Source of the DNA: Algoriphagus sp. Y33
GTDB taxonomy: Bacteria; Bacteroidota; Bacteroidia; Cytophagales; Cyclobacteriaceae
NCBI RefSeq assembly: GCF_014838715.1
Contig: NZ_CP061947.1
Coordinates: 1,426,001 to 1,490,000 of the forward strand
DNA: 64,000 nucleotides
Direction: 5' to 3'
Each line of letters opens with the position of its first letter. The first letter of the stretch is position 1. Both the position numbers and the translations under genes were made by a program. Shown piece by piece: positions 51,099 through 60,353 of this stretch. The notes beneath the pieces are model-generated. The model searched no databases, was not told the DNA's origin, and saw only the letters and a list, made by a program, of their open reading frames with translations.

Positions 51099-51749
51099 CT
51101 AATTTCTATACACCATGACATACCAACCAAGCCAAATGGCCAAGGGAATATAGTAACTGACAAAAACTACGAGGGTACATTCTCCAAATGGTCTTCTACT
51201 AATCATATGAAACCCATATAACCATACAATTCCGTAAATTATTTCGAAGATATTGATACTGGCCAAAGCGTAGTGAAACTGTGGGGTGATGTTTTTGGGT
51301 CCCAATAAAGCCAATAGTGAAAGAGCCCTGTATTCATTGATTTCAATATAGGTAACTCCTGTCCGCGGGGCTATGTAAACCAGCAGCCGTATCAATTCGG
51401 GAAATATAAATACCATTTCGGCAATAAGTGCAAACTGCCAAAGTTCTTTGTAAGGCACTTTGTAGCCGATAAGGAATGCGCCAAGCCAAAAGAGAAAGGA
51501 GATTACGGTAAATTTCCAAAGTAAGGCAAAGGGTGTCCAGAGATAGTTTAAAGCATTGAAAATGTGGAAAATCATAAAATCACCACGTGCTTCCAAATTA
51601 TTGTAATCCGGAATTGCTTCAAGAATAAGCGTATTGGTAAGGTATCTGATCAATAAAAACAAAAACACCAAAACTAAAAAATATATGCGCTTGTCGAAAT
51701 CAATTAGTTCTTTTAGACGTTGTGCTTCTGGAGTTAAAGTTTTAGCCAT
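51099..51749 (-). CDS. Multi-pass membrane protein of unknown function
   Basis: A 216-aa protein with about five hydrophobic segments (for example YFLVLVFLFLLIRYL near residue 23, FALLWKFTVISFLFWLGAFL near 74, and CTLVVFVSYYIPLAIWLGWY near the end). There is no signal motif. It may be a Yip1-like membrane protein, but I cannot confirm that. It is convergent with the DUF4394 gene and divergent from the TPR gene, with no operon partners. Confidence 0.7.
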   Translation of the reverse strand: MAKTLTPEAQRLKELIDFDKRIYFLVLVFLFLLIRYLTNTLILEAIPDYNNLEARGDFMIFHIFNALNYLWTPFALLWKFTVISFLFWLGAFLIGYKVPYKELWQFALIAEMVFIFPELIRLLVYIAPRTGVTYIEINEYRALSLLALLGPKNITPQFHYALASINIFEIIYGIVWLYGFHMISRRPFGECTLVVFVSYYIPLAIWLGWYVMVYRN

Positions 51750-51798
51750 TATTAAGATGAATCTTATTCAAATCTAAAATTTTGTTTGGGAATACCTC

Positions 51799-51806
51799 TA
51801 ATTTTG
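51799..51806 (+). promoter_or_regulatory. Predicted -7 promoter element for the TPR-protein gene
   Basis: TAATTTTG matches TAnnTTTG exactly, 22 nt before the ATG at 51829. TTTG repeats lie 10-15 nt upstream, closer than the standard -33 spacing. Confidence 0.5.
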
Positions 51807-51828
51807 GAATCTAAAAAGGAAGAAATAT

Positions 51829-53022
51829 ATGTTGATACGAATCGCAATGATTCTTAGTGTGTATGTTGTAGGGCTTAGTTTTGCCCAAGCGCAGGAAACG
51901 GAAGCAGATTCTATGATCTATGTGCCTTCCAAATACTTATTGCTGGATAGAGGACTCCAATTCAGGATTACCAAGTCTATCAATAGCATGTACAATTTTG
52001 ATTTTCCTGCTGCTGAACGTGACTTTGCCGTACTTGCCCTTCAATATCCGGATCATCCATTGCCTGAATTCTTGGTGGCACTGGGTTATTGGTGGAGGAT
52101 AGAAGTAGATGTGGCCAATGAGAGATATGATGCGACTTTTGTTAAATACCTCGACAGGGCTATTGCAAAAGCAGAGGTAATGTTTAAGGAAGACGAGACG
52201 AATAAGGAGGCTGCTTTCTTTTTGGCGGGCGGATATGGTTTTCAGTCTCGACTATACTCTGAAAGGAAGAGCTGGACAAAGGCTGCTTTTGCGGGAAGAA
52301 ATGCCCTTAAATATATGAATTTGAGCAGAGGTGAGGAGGAATTTAATCCTGAATTGCTCTTGGGGGATGCGCTTTTCAATTATTTCTCAGAGTGGATTCC
52401 GGAGAATTACCCATTGCTAAGGCCTGTCATGGCACTTTTCCCGAAGGGGAATAAAAAGCTGGGCTTACAGCAACTGGAACAGGTGGCAAATAATGCATTC
52501 TACACGCGGGTGGAAGCCCAGTATTTTTTATTCAGATTATATGCGTCAGAAGAGAAAGAACCATTTAAAGCACTTCAGATTTCGGATTATTTGCATGGTA
52601 AATTTCCAAATAATCCATATTTCCATAGATCATATGCAAGGCATCTCTACGCAGTGGGAAGATGGACTGAATCTGTGGAGCAATCAAAGGAAATTCTTGA
52701 TCGGATAGATTCAAAAATGCCGGGCTATGAATCTAACAGTGGGAGATATGCTGCTTTTTATATTGCCCAGTTCAATGAGCGTGTTGGAAATCGGGATGAA
52801 GCCAAGAAATATTACCTTAAAACCCTGTCCTTCGGAGAGGAATCTGAGTCCCAAGAAAGCGGATATTACTTGCATTCTTTACTGCAGCTGGGAAAGATGG
52901 CGACAGATGAGAAAAACAAGACGTTGGCCAAAAAGTATTTCAAGGAAGTGAAGAAGTATGCCAAGCGTAAACACTCTGCTCATCAAGAAGCAAGAGAATT
53001 TATCAAAAAGAATAAACTTTAA
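51829..53022 (+). CDS. Exported TPR-repeat protein
   Basis: A 397-aa protein with a signal peptide (ILSVYVVGLSFAQAQ) and repeated helical hairpins of TPR type: PAAERDFAVLALQYPDHPLP, AYARHL-like YARHLYAVGRWTESVEQSKE, and ERVGNRDEAKKYYLKTLSFG. No catalytic residues are seen. Such Bacteroidota proteins are periplasmic and often scaffold envelope complexes. The first gene of a plus-strand run, it is not tightly linked to the next one (197 nt gap). Confidence 0.82.
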   Translation: MLIRIAMILSVYVVGLSFAQAQETEADSMIYVPSKYLLLDRGLQFRITKSINSMYNFDFPAAERDFAVLALQYPDHPLPEFLVALGYWWRIEVDVANERYDATFVKYLDRAIAKAEVMFKEDETNKEAAFFLAGGYGFQSRLYSERKSWTKAAFAGRNALKYMNLSRGEEEFNPELLLGDALFNYFSEWIPENYPLLRPVMALFPKGNKKLGLQQLEQVANNAFYTRVEAQYFLFRLYASEEKEPFKALQISDYLHGKFPNNPYFHRSYARHLYAVGRWTESVEQSKEILDRIDSKMPGYESNSGRYAAFYIAQFNERVGNRDEAKKYYLKTLSFGEESESQESGYYLHSLLQLGKMATDEKNKTLAKKYFKEVKKYAKRKHSAHQEAREFIKKNKL

Positions 53023-53191
53023 CTGAAAAAGCGGCGTTGCATTAATTAATAACAGGAGATAATTTGAATTTCATGTGGGAGGCAAGGCTTTTTGGAAGAA
53101 TTGTTTGTGCAATGGGTAAGAATTATTAAGAAAATTTCGAATTTCCTCTGTAAAATTCTGATGAATGGTTTAAAACAATCATCAATTATAT

Positions 53192-53199
53192 TAACTTTG
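53192..53199 (+). promoter_or_regulatory. Predicted -7 promoter element for the Lrp-family gene
   Basis: TAACTTTG matches TAnnTTTG exactly, the same octamer as at dnaG and mgsA. It ends 20 nt before ATG 53220 (32 nt before the alternative ATG at 53232). Confidence 0.55.
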
Positions 53200-53219
53200 C
53201 ACCATATAAAATTTTGTAA

Positions 53220-53714
53220 ATGCAAGAGATCATGGATCATAGCTTAAGAATAAAATTCGATAAAATCGACAGGAAGATTCTGGAAATCCTTCAGGCTAAT
53301 GCCAAAATAACAAATGCTCAATTGTCAAAGGATATAGGACTTTCTCCTGCTCCCACGTTGGAGCGTGTGAAGAAATTGGAGCAATCCGGAATTATAAAGA
53401 GTTATCATGCAAAGCTGGATCCTGAAAAGATCGGTCTGGGTGTCAGTACTTTTGTGTTGGTAAGCTTAATCGGTCATAATAAAGGCAATATTGATGCTTT
53501 CATGCGTGAAATTAATATAATTCCTGAAGTGATAGAGTGCCACCACATTACAGGTACAGGCGATTTTATTTTAAAAATCATTGCGAAAGATATTACCTCA
53601 TACCAGAATTTGATGCTTGAAAAAGTATCGGAAATCAAAGAAGTAGATTCCATGCAATCCATGGTTATTTTATCTACTTTCAAGGATTCTAAAGTAATGC
53701 CAATCCCGGCTTAA
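53220..53714 (+). CDS. Lrp/AsnC-family transcriptional regulator
   Basis: A 164-aa regulator: an N-terminal helix-turn-helix (KIDRKILEILQANAKITNAQ, then LSKDIGLSPAPTLERVKKLE) and a C-terminal RAM/AsnC ligand-binding domain (VIECHHITGTGDFILKI). The start is ATG 53220 or 53232; the shorter begins MDHSLRIKFDKIDRK. It probably senses an amino acid and controls amino-acid metabolism. Target genes are not apparent here, although ilvE is 7 kb away. An intrinsic terminator follows. Confidence 0.92.
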   Translation: MQEIMDHSLRIKFDKIDRKILEILQANAKITNAQLSKDIGLSPAPTLERVKKLEQSGIIKSYHAKLDPEKIGLGVSTFVLVSLIGHNKGNIDAFMREINIIPEVIECHHITGTGDFILKIIAKDITSYQNLMLEKVSEIKEVDSMQSMVILSTFKDSKVMPIPA

Positions 53715-53732
53715 CCAGCCTCAATAATTTCT

Positions 53733-53762
53733 AAAGGGTGGCGTGAGTCACCCTTTTTTTTT
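53733..53762 (+). terminator. Rho-independent terminator after the Lrp gene
   Basis: AAAGGGTG-GCGTGAGT-CACCCTTT followed by further T residues, 18 nt after the stop. It separates Lrp from the NUDIX gene, whose ATG lies only 7 nt beyond. Confidence 0.88.
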
Positions 53763-53768
53763 GAACAA

Positions 53769-54311
53769 ATGGAACAAAATCCCTGGACAACCAAAAAAAT
53801 TAATCCGGTTTATGAAAACCCTTGGATTAAAGTTGAGCACCATGAGGTCTTAAATCCCGCCGGCAACGAAGGTGTTTACGGTAAAGTGCACTTTAAAAAT
53901 AGAGCAATGGGCATTATTCCCATTGACCAAGATGGTAACACTTGGCTTATTGGTCAGTTTCGTTACACCCTGGATGAGTATGCGTGGGAGATTCCCATGG
54001 GGGGTGGACCATTGGAGGAGGATAAATTGGAAAGTGCCAAACGTGAATTGAAAGAAGAAACCGGTCTAAGAGCAGAGAAATGGACAGAAATCATGAAAAT
54101 TCACACCTCAAATTCCGTGACAGATGAAGTGGGGTATGTGTACCTAGCCGAAGATCTTACGCAGGGAGAAGCTGAGTTTGAGGAAACTGAAGTACTAAAA
54201 ATAAAGAAATTGCCATTCTCCACAGTTGTGGAAATGGTGATGAATGGAGAAATCACTGACGGAATCAGCATTGCAGGAATTCTCAAGGCTGCAAGGATTC
54301 TAAATTTATAG
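53769..54311 (+). CDS. NUDIX hydrolase (ADP-ribose pyrophosphatase-like)
   Basis: A 180-aa NUDIX enzyme with a full NUDIX box, GX5EX7REUXEEXGU, read as GGGPLEED...RELKEETGL. The preceding text GNTWLIGQFRYTLDEYAWEI and the length suit ADP-ribose or nucleoside-diphosphate-sugar pyrophosphatases. It probably cleans up toxic nucleotide derivatives in the cytoplasm. The start is right after the Lrp terminator. The MATE gene follows one base after the stop, so the two are co-transcribed. Confidence 0.9.
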   Translation: MEQNPWTTKKINPVYENPWIKVEHHEVLNPAGNEGVYGKVHFKNRAMGIIPIDQDGNTWLIGQFRYTLDEYAWEIPMGGGPLEEDKLESAKRELKEETGLRAEKWTEIMKIHTSNSVTDEVGYVYLAEDLTQGEAEFEETEVLKIKKLPFSTVVEMVMNGEITDGISIAGILKAARILNL

Positions 54312-54312
54312 T

Positions 54313-55668
54313 ATGACAATCAAGGATCATTTTAAAATCACCTTCAACCTTGCTTTTCCTGTGGTGCTAAGCCAGCTCGGACAGGTTTTGGTAGGTGTAG
54401 CTGACAGTATGATGGTAGGCAGACTAGGGGCAGTGCCACTGGCTGCTGCGTCTTTGGGGAACAGTATTTTTTTCGTGATACTGATGTTTGGTATGGGGAT
54501 TTCCATGGGAATTACTCCTTTGGTTTCAGTGGCTGAAGGGAAGGGCAAATTCAAAAGGATTGGCCATCTTTTTCAGCATGGATTATGGATCAACATTGCC
54601 ACCGCATTGATTCTGACGGCGGTGGTAATCGGCTTATCTCAAGGACTTCACTTCTTGAACCAACCGCAAGAGGTGGTGACTCTTACCATTCCTTACCTCT
54701 ACATAATTACTGCTTCTCTTTTTCCTTTCATGATTTTCCAGTCATTTAAGCAGTTGGCAGAAGGTGTTTCACAGACAAAGCAGGCGATGTACGTCACCAT
54801 CTTTTGCAATCTTGTCAATGTGTTTCTTAACTGGGTACTGATCTATGGAAACTTGGGCGTTTCTGAAATGGGGTTGAATGGTGCAGGATTGGCTACATTG
54901 ATCTCAAGGATCTTAATGCCTATCCTAATGGGACTGTACGTGATGCGCTCCAAAAGATACAGAATCTTCAATTTGCAACTGGGAATAGGCAAACTGAGAT
55001 TTTTACTGTTAAATAGAATCTTGAAAATCGGTATCCCTACAGGTTTTCAATACATTTTTGAAGTGAGTGCGTTCAGCGCAGCGGCAATAATGATGGGGTG
55101 GATAGGAGTAAATGCGCTTGCTGCTCATCAAATCGCCATAAACCTAGCCTCGGTAAGCTATATGATGGTTTCGGGTCTCAGCACGGCCGGAATGATTCGC
55201 GTCAGTAACCAAATCGGTCGGGGTAACTTTAAAGGCATGAGAGAGGCCGGAATGGTGGTTTTTGGTATGGTACTGGTATTCATGGCAATTACAGGTTTGA
55301 TATTTGTTGTCATGCGATACTATCTTCCTACACTCTATATTGACAATGAAGATGTGGTTGCCTTATCTGCTTCATTGCTCATCATCGCAGGTATGTTTCA
55401 GCTGTCGGATGGTATTCAGGTAGCGGGTTTGGGTGTTTTACGGGGGTTGGAAGATGTGAAATTCCCTACATTTATTACGCTTGTGGCTTATTGGGTAATT
55501 GGCCTTCCGCTTGGATATTTCTTGGCTTTTGAGCTGGGAATGGCGGAGCTGGGGATTTGGTATGGCTTATTGATCGGTTTGAGTATTACTGCTGTGGTTT
55601 TGTTTTATCGCTTTCATAAGCTGAGTAATCGGATGATTAGGGCAAATAAGCCGATTGTCACTGTATAA
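54313..55668 (+). CDS. MATE-family multidrug efflux transporter (NorM-like)
   Basis: A 451-aa membrane protein with 12 predicted helices. MATE features are ADSMMVGRLGAVPLAAASLG near residue 30 and the second-half repeat AHQIAINLASVSYMMVSGLS near residue 275. It exports cationic drugs or metabolites using Na+ or H+ gradients. It starts one base after the NUDIX stop codon. The substrate is not predictable from sequence. Confidence 0.93.
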   Translation: MTIKDHFKITFNLAFPVVLSQLGQVLVGVADSMMVGRLGAVPLAAASLGNSIFFVILMFGMGISMGITPLVSVAEGKGKFKRIGHLFQHGLWINIATALILTAVVIGLSQGLHFLNQPQEVVTLTIPYLYIITASLFPFMIFQSFKQLAEGVSQTKQAMYVTIFCNLVNVFLNWVLIYGNLGVSEMGLNGAGLATLISRILMPILMGLYVMRSKRYRIFNLQLGIGKLRFLLLNRILKIGIPTGFQYIFEVSAFSAAAIMMGWIGVNALAAHQIAINLASVSYMMVSGLSTAGMIRVSNQIGRGNFKGMREAGMVVFGMVLVFMAITGLIFVVMRYYLPTLYIDNEDVVALSASLLIIAGMFQLSDGIQVAGLGVLRGLEDVKFPTFITLVAYWVIGLPLGYFLAFELGMAELGIWYGLLIGLSITAVVLFYRFHKLSNRMIRANKPIVTV

Positions 55669-55739
55669 GGATTCCCGGTCCTAAGGCTGCTGAATGTTTC
55701 TGCTTTTTGTTTTATATTCAGGGATAAACTTTTCTAAAT

Positions 55740-57092
55740 ATGATCAAAAAGCTACTCCTCGTATTCTACGTAATTCTTGTTTCTAATTTATGTTTTGGAC
55801 AGGAGATAGCTGTCTTGACACAGCGGGAACAAGCTGCCGTAATTGACAACTGGCTTGAGTACCGCATTCAGAACCTGCTCCCCGGCTTAATGGCAGAGTC
55901 GGGAATAGATATGTGGGTGGTGATTTCCAGGGAGTACAACGAGGATCCTGTGATTCGGACTATGCTTCCGGCTACCTGGATGGCAGCAAGGAGAAGGACA
56001 ATTCTGGTGATGTATCAGCCCTCGGCTGACGCACCGGTGGAAACCTACGCTGTGGCGAGGTATGACGTGGGTAGGTCCTTCAAGAGAGTCTGGGATCCTG
56101 ATGTACAGCCTGACCAATGGAAAGCGTTGATGGAGTTGATCTCATCAAAGAATCCAAAGAAAATAGGATTGAATTATGCCAAGGATTATGGACATGCGGA
56201 CGGTTTGACTACCAATGAGCATCAGGTTTTCTTGGACTATTTACCTCAAAATCTGAGGTCTACGGTTGTTTCGGCACAGACACTCGCAGTACGCTGGTTG
56301 GAAACAAGGACAGCGCCTGAAATGGCTACTTACAAACACATTCAGGAAATTGCCCATGCCATCGTATCAGAAGGACTTTCTGAGGCAGTGATCACGCCTG
56401 GCGTGACTACTACCGAGGATGTGGTCTGGTGGTACCGGGAGAAAATCAAAGCATTGAAATTGGATACCTGGTTTCATCCATCCGTGGATATTCAGCGTGC
56501 GGATCCCGCCAATACTGAGCAAAACAGAAATTTTGCTTCCAAGTCCCCTGATTCGGTGATTATGCCCGGAGATTTACTGCATGTGGATTTTGGCATCACC
56601 TACCTGAGACTGAATACCGATACCCAAGAAATGGCCTATGTGCTAAAAGCTGGAGAAACGGAAGTACCGGCGTATTTACGCGAAGCGTTTGGGCAAGGGA
56701 ATAGGGTTCAGGATATTTTGACGTCAAATTTTATAGCCGGCAAAAGCGGAAATGAAATTCTTCGGGCTTCCCGAAAAGTAATGGATGCTGAAGCAATACG
56801 GGGAAGTATCTACACCCACCCGCTTGGTTTCTACGGACATTCTGCTGGTCCTACCGTAGGAATGTGGGATAATCAGGGAGATACACCGGGTGCCGGTGAC
56901 TTTCCGCTTCACTCTAATACCGGATATGCTATAGAGTTGAACGCTGTGGTTTTTCTTCCTGAATGGAACAAAGATGTGCGCATCATGCTGGAAGAAGGAG
57001 CATTGTTTGATGGGAAGGAAGTGAGGTATTACAATGGTCGTCAGAAAGAGATTTTTCCGATACCCCGAGCAAACAAGCATTTAGGAAATTAA
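55740..57092 (+). CDS. Exported M24-family metallopeptidase (Xaa-Pro aminopeptidase-like)
   Basis: A 450-aa protein with a signal peptide (LVFYVILVSNLCFGQ) and a C-terminal pita-bread M24 domain. The metal-site pattern is partly visible: LLHVDFGITYLRLNTDTQEM (two Asp), THPLGFYGHSAGPTVG (His), ELNAVVF (Glu) and MLEEGALFDG (Glu). The N-terminal creatinase-like domain precedes it. It presumably removes N-terminal residues next to proline, in the periplasm, though some family members with a signal peptide have lost activity; the metal ligands here look intact. There is a 71-nt gap after the MATE gene. Confidence 0.85.
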   Translation: MIKKLLLVFYVILVSNLCFGQEIAVLTQREQAAVIDNWLEYRIQNLLPGLMAESGIDMWVVISREYNEDPVIRTMLPATWMAARRRTILVMYQPSADAPVETYAVARYDVGRSFKRVWDPDVQPDQWKALMELISSKNPKKIGLNYAKDYGHADGLTTNEHQVFLDYLPQNLRSTVVSAQTLAVRWLETRTAPEMATYKHIQEIAHAIVSEGLSEAVITPGVTTTEDVVWWYREKIKALKLDTWFHPSVDIQRADPANTEQNRNFASKSPDSVIMPGDLLHVDFGITYLRLNTDTQEMAYVLKAGETEVPAYLREAFGQGNRVQDILTSNFIAGKSGNEILRASRKVMDAEAIRGSIYTHPLGFYGHSAGPTVGMWDNQGDTPGAGDFPLHSNTGYAIELNAVVFLPEWNKDVRIMLEEGALFDGKEVRYYNGRQKEIFPIPRANKHLGN

Positions 57093-57700
57093 ATAAGTTC
57101 TGAAATCCGGATTTCCTTTTTGGTGAAAAGCACCGCATGATTAGATGATGGTGAAGCCGTAGACTATTATTGGTTACTTTATATAGAAGGGATTTGAGGA
57201 ACAATAGTAACGAATAAATAAATGAATTTCAACCCCGTTGAGGTTAGTTTTTGCGGCTGATATTTGCCGATCCATGGGTGGAACAGGGGGTAACCAAATA
57301 TGTGACGATTCCATGACGGCGAAGCTGTCGAACTGGGATGGGAATTATTTTAATTTTGAAAAGATCAGCATTCCCTTTCGAAACTCATTTATTTCCACTT
57401 CTTATTCACGATCATAAAGAAAAAATTATTCAGCTCATGTGGTGTATGACACAGAAAAATGAATCCCGTCCAGCTTCTGGAGAAGCATGACCGCTGAGGA
57501 GTTCGGCCACCTTCGGGGAAGTGGAGTATTGTATATTTTTCTTTATTTCTACGGGTTTCACCCGCGGTTTTTGAAAAGTTTGACCCCATTCAGGGTTATT
57601 TATTTTATTTTAACACAGGTGGTTCTTTGAGAAGAAAATAAGAAAGTAGTTCAGCTTCTCCGATATCAGACTTTGTGCTTTCTTCTCGGTCTTTGTGGTT
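57093..57700. repeat. Repeat-rich spacer (RAYT/IS200-associated-type remnants)
   Basis: About 610 bases without a gene. Several fragments resemble the short repeats that flank REP-associated transposases in Bacteroidota: CCGTTGAGGTTAGTTTTTG near 57233, GGCCACCTTCGGGGAAGTG near 57505, GGGTTTCACCCGCGG near 57555 and TTGACCCCATTCAGGGTT near 57580. On the minus strand this yields spurious peptides ending ELNNFFFMIVNKKW. No transposase gene remains. Confidence 0.45.
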
Positions 57701-57730
57701 AAAAAAAAGCCGGGATTTAGTCCCGGCTTC
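57701..57730 (-). terminator. Rho-independent terminator of prfB
   Basis: On the minus strand GAAGCCGGGA-CTAAA-TCCCGGC is followed by a run of eight T. The stem is 7 bp of mostly GC, directly after the prfB stop codon (57736). Confidence 0.92.
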
Positions 57731-57735
57731 ATGTA

Positions 57736-58837
57736 TTACTCTTTGCTTGCCTGCTCTTCGCTTTGCGCCAGCAGGAAGGCTTTCATAAACTCATTTAACC
57801 CGCCGTCCAAGACATGTTGGGTGTCGGATGTTTCATGCCCGGTACGGTTGTCTTTTACCAGTTTATACGGGTGGAGTACATAATTTCGGATCTGGGAACC
57901 AAAATCCACACGCATCTTGGAAGATTCGATCTTTGCGATTTCCGCATTTCTCTTTTCCAACTCCATTTGAAACAAACGGGATTTCAGCATTTGCATAGCC
58001 TTTTCCCTATTGGCCAACTGAGAGCGTTCGATTTGGCAAACTACCACGATTCCAGTCGGCTTGTGTGTCAATTGAACTTTGGTTTCCACCTTGTTTACAT
58101 TCTGACCGCCGGCACCTCCGGATCTGGATGTATGCAATTCTACATCTGCCGGGTTGATTTCTATCTCAATGGAATCATCCACTTCGGGATAGGCATAGAC
58201 TGAGGCAAAAGAGGTATGTCTCCTGCCTCCTGAATCAAAGGGGGAGATTCTTACCAAGCGGTGAACTCCTGTCTCGGATTTCAAAAATCCGTAAGCCAGC
58301 GGTCCTTCAAATTCCAATGTACAGGATTTGATACCGGCTACTTCACCGGGTTGCATGTCCACTTCCTTCACTTTGTAGCCATTTTTCTCACCCCACATGA
58401 TATACATTCTCATGAGGATCGAGGCCCAGTCATTACTTTCTGTTCCTCCGGCTCCGGGATTGATTTCCAGTACTGCATTCAGTTGATCCTCTTCTGAAGA
58501 AAGCATTTTCTTCAATTCCAGCTCTTGCACCGCAGCTTCCGCTTTGATGTATTCCGCTTTGATTTCTTCTTCAGAAACCTCGTCTGCGCTGTAGAATTCA
58601 AATAAAACGTCGAGATCCTCTATGATTTTATTGAGAGATTCAAATGCACCGGTCCAAGCCTTACGGGCTTGAATCTGCTTCATGCTTTTTTCTGCCTCTT
58701 CCGGGTTGTTCCAAAAATCAGGCTGGGCCGATACGGCTTCTAGGTCTTCTATTTCTGCTTTCTTACGATCGTAGTCAAAGATACCTCCTCAAAGCCGATG
58801 TGCGGGCTTTCAAGTCTTTCAGTTGTTCTGAAGTCAT
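57736..58837 (-). CDS. prfB: Peptide chain release factor 2 with programmed +1 frameshift
   Basis: RF2 in two overlapping frames. The first, from ATG 58835-58837, encodes [20 protein letters not shown] and stops at an in-frame TGA (58775-58777). A +1 shift at CTT-TGA-C continues with [15 protein letters not shown] and runs to 57736, giving about 366 aa in total. The remaining frame holds the GGQ loop ([13 protein letters not shown]) and the stop-reading SPF motif (ISPFDSGG). RF2 releases peptides at UGA and UAA, so shifting falls when RF2 is plentiful, an autoregulation conserved across bacteria. A frame starting at 58683 alone would miss the N-terminal domain. A T-run terminator follows. Confidence 0.97.
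58775..58789 (-). promoter_or_regulatory. Programmed frameshift site of prfB (AGGAGG-TAT-CTT-TGA)
   Basis: On the minus strand AGGAGG (58784-58789) is followed by TAT, the slippery CTT (58778-58780) and TGA (58775-58777), then C. The internal Shine-Dalgarno-like element sits 3 nt before CTT, exactly as in other bacterial prfB genes. It is noteworthy in a genome where SD sequences rarely precede starts. Confidence 0.95.
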
Positions 58838-58903
58838 CTGTCTAAGTTAAAATTTAAGGTGCAAAAGTCCGAAAAAATATCTGTATTTGCCAATATTCCT
58901 CGA

Positions 58904-59410
58904 TTAATCCATTCGCATCTGTATAAGTTGAATCTTATTTCTGCCGGTGTTTTTGAACGTTTTGTAGCGTAAAGGGAGCATAGCTACTCCTGCTCCCAAT
59001 AAAATACCTGAAGCAAGGCCTACTCCACTACTGATGGAGAATTCATTGTCGTGGTAAATACTATTGATGGATTCAGCACCCAGAAATATAATACCTGCAC
59101 CCAGAGTCAAAACATTCAGAGCTCTCAATGTTCCATTTCTACGGTCTTTGTCACGAATATCTATCTCGGTAATACTCTCCGGAGAAAGAATGTTTTCACT
59201 TAGGTAAATATAGTTCTGGTCAATATTTTGGATAATGTCTGTGACGAAGTAGTTTATTTTTGTGCTTTTATAGGTTATTTCCTCTCCTGGGTAATAGCGG
59301 ATCTGGGACTTTTGTTTTGCTCCTCGCTTGAGAATAACAAAATCAGTTCCTTGGGCAAAAGAGGAGAGTTGGACACTAAAAATCAGCAAAAGGGTTACAA
59401 GGATTCTCAT
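58904..59410 (-). CDS. Exported/membrane protein of unknown function
   Basis: A 168-aa protein with a signal peptide (LLIFSVQLSSFAQG) and two hydrophobic segments in the C-terminal half (ALNVLTLGAGIIFLGAESI and VGLASGILLGAGVAMLPLRY). The mature N-terminus is beta-like with RYYPGEEITYK. No family is recognised. It lies near a short dispersed repeat and is not clearly in an operon with prfB (66 nt gap). Confidence 0.65.
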   Translation of the reverse strand: MRILVTLLLIFSVQLSSFAQGTDFVILKRGAKQKSQIRYYPGEEITYKSTKINYFVTDIIQNIDQNYIYLSENILSPESITEIDIRDKDRRNGTLRALNVLTLGAGIIFLGAESINSIYHDNEFSISSGVGLASGILLGAGVAMLPLRYKTFKNTGRNKIQLIQMRMD

Positions 59411-59966
59411 GTGTTTATATTTTATGGTCCCATACCCTGCCTGTCGTAGGACAGGAAATCCCTGCGGCAGGAAGCATGGCTAATATCATTTTAGTGTGTG
59501 TCACCTTCGACAAGTTCGATTTCATTACTCTAATTAAAAACAAATCTGAAAGGATTTTTTCGTTGAAGTGTTAAATTTTCAAAGAATACGGAATTTCTTA
59601 TGTTATTCTGGCTATTACTGTAGTTGTCACGGAAAAATGGGGTTTAAGTTCTTTAAATCTAAACTAACTTGGATGGGATACGTAAAACAAACTTCAACAT
59701 ACAGGTAAGTAAGCATTTCGCTCATAAGGTCACTTTCCATAAGGTTTAGATAAAATTGTTTCTAGCTCAATTCCATATTTCTCAGTCGATTTTTTCTGGA
59801 GCATCAGCTTTAAGCACGAATAGTTGTGTGCTCTTCCAAAAGAATAAGGCCTTTATTTCTTAGCCCTCGGTGATTACCATTATTACATAAGAAGGGCAAA
59901 ATTTCCGAATTTACTGATTTTCCCCGGGCGTCATTTGCGTGGGTTCACTTATTTATTTCTAAAACC
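59411..59966. other. Gene-free spacer with a palindromic repeat
   Basis: About 555 bases without a recognisable gene. Near its left end (59439-59474) CCTGCCTGTCGTAGGACAGG and CCCTGCGGCAGGAAG form inverted pairs (CCTGTC/GACAGG-type and CCTGC/GCAGG), another dispersed palindromic repeat placed just upstream of a minus-strand start. The rest is AT-rich. No TAnnTTTG box was found for the GreA/B-type gene. Confidence 0.4.
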
Positions 59967-60353
59967 ATGAAGCCAATTCTCACAAAATCTGATTATAATA
60001 CAATCAAGGAATTGATTGTCAATACTCCATCCCATTTGATTACAAAGGAGATTTCTATGCTAGCAAAGGAAATTGAACTAGCCAAAAAAGTGTCTGATTC
60101 TAAAATTGAACCAAAGGTAATTCGTATTAACTCTCACTTTGAAGTGCAGGATGTCGCATCCGGGAAGTTATTAAATTTCCAATTAACCTTACCGGAATTT
60201 GGAAATCTGTCGGAAAAGAAACTTTCCGTTCTCTCTCCGCTTGGAGTTGCCCTTATTGGCTTTCGAGAAGGAATGGAAATAGAATGGGATTTGCCGGGAG
60301 GATTGAAAAAATTCAAAATTATCAGTGTCAATACGCAAGTTTATACCGAATGA
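59967..60353 (+). CDS. GreA/GreB C-terminal-domain protein (Rnk-like)
   Basis: A 128-aa protein with the GreA/GreB C-terminal FKBP-like fold (LSVLSPLGVALIGFREGMEI, then EWDLPGG). The N-terminal coiled-coil arm of Gre factors is missing or short (KEISMLAKEIELAKKVSDSK). Small Gre-CTD proteins of the Rnk type bind RNA polymerase and modulate it without cleaving transcripts. The gene stands alone with a shared strong terminator after it. The assignment is by the conserved GPLG.AL.G-type loop. Confidence 0.85.
   Translation: MKPILTKSDYNTIKELIVNTPSHLITKEISMLAKEIELAKKVSDSKIEPKVIRINSHFEVQDVASGKLLNFQLTLPEFGNLSEKKLSVLSPLGVALIGFREGMEIEWDLPGGLKKFKIISVNTQVYTE

Noticed and set aside
57389..57589. 66-aa minus-strand frame near the repeats
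   Set aside because: Its peptide (ELNNFFFMIVNKKW at the end) is the spurious translation of dispersed repeats; no start context or partner.
58683..58837. Annotating prfB only from the ATG at 58683
   Set aside because: It loses the N-terminal domain encoded before the programmed frameshift site; the joined frame from 58837 is complete.
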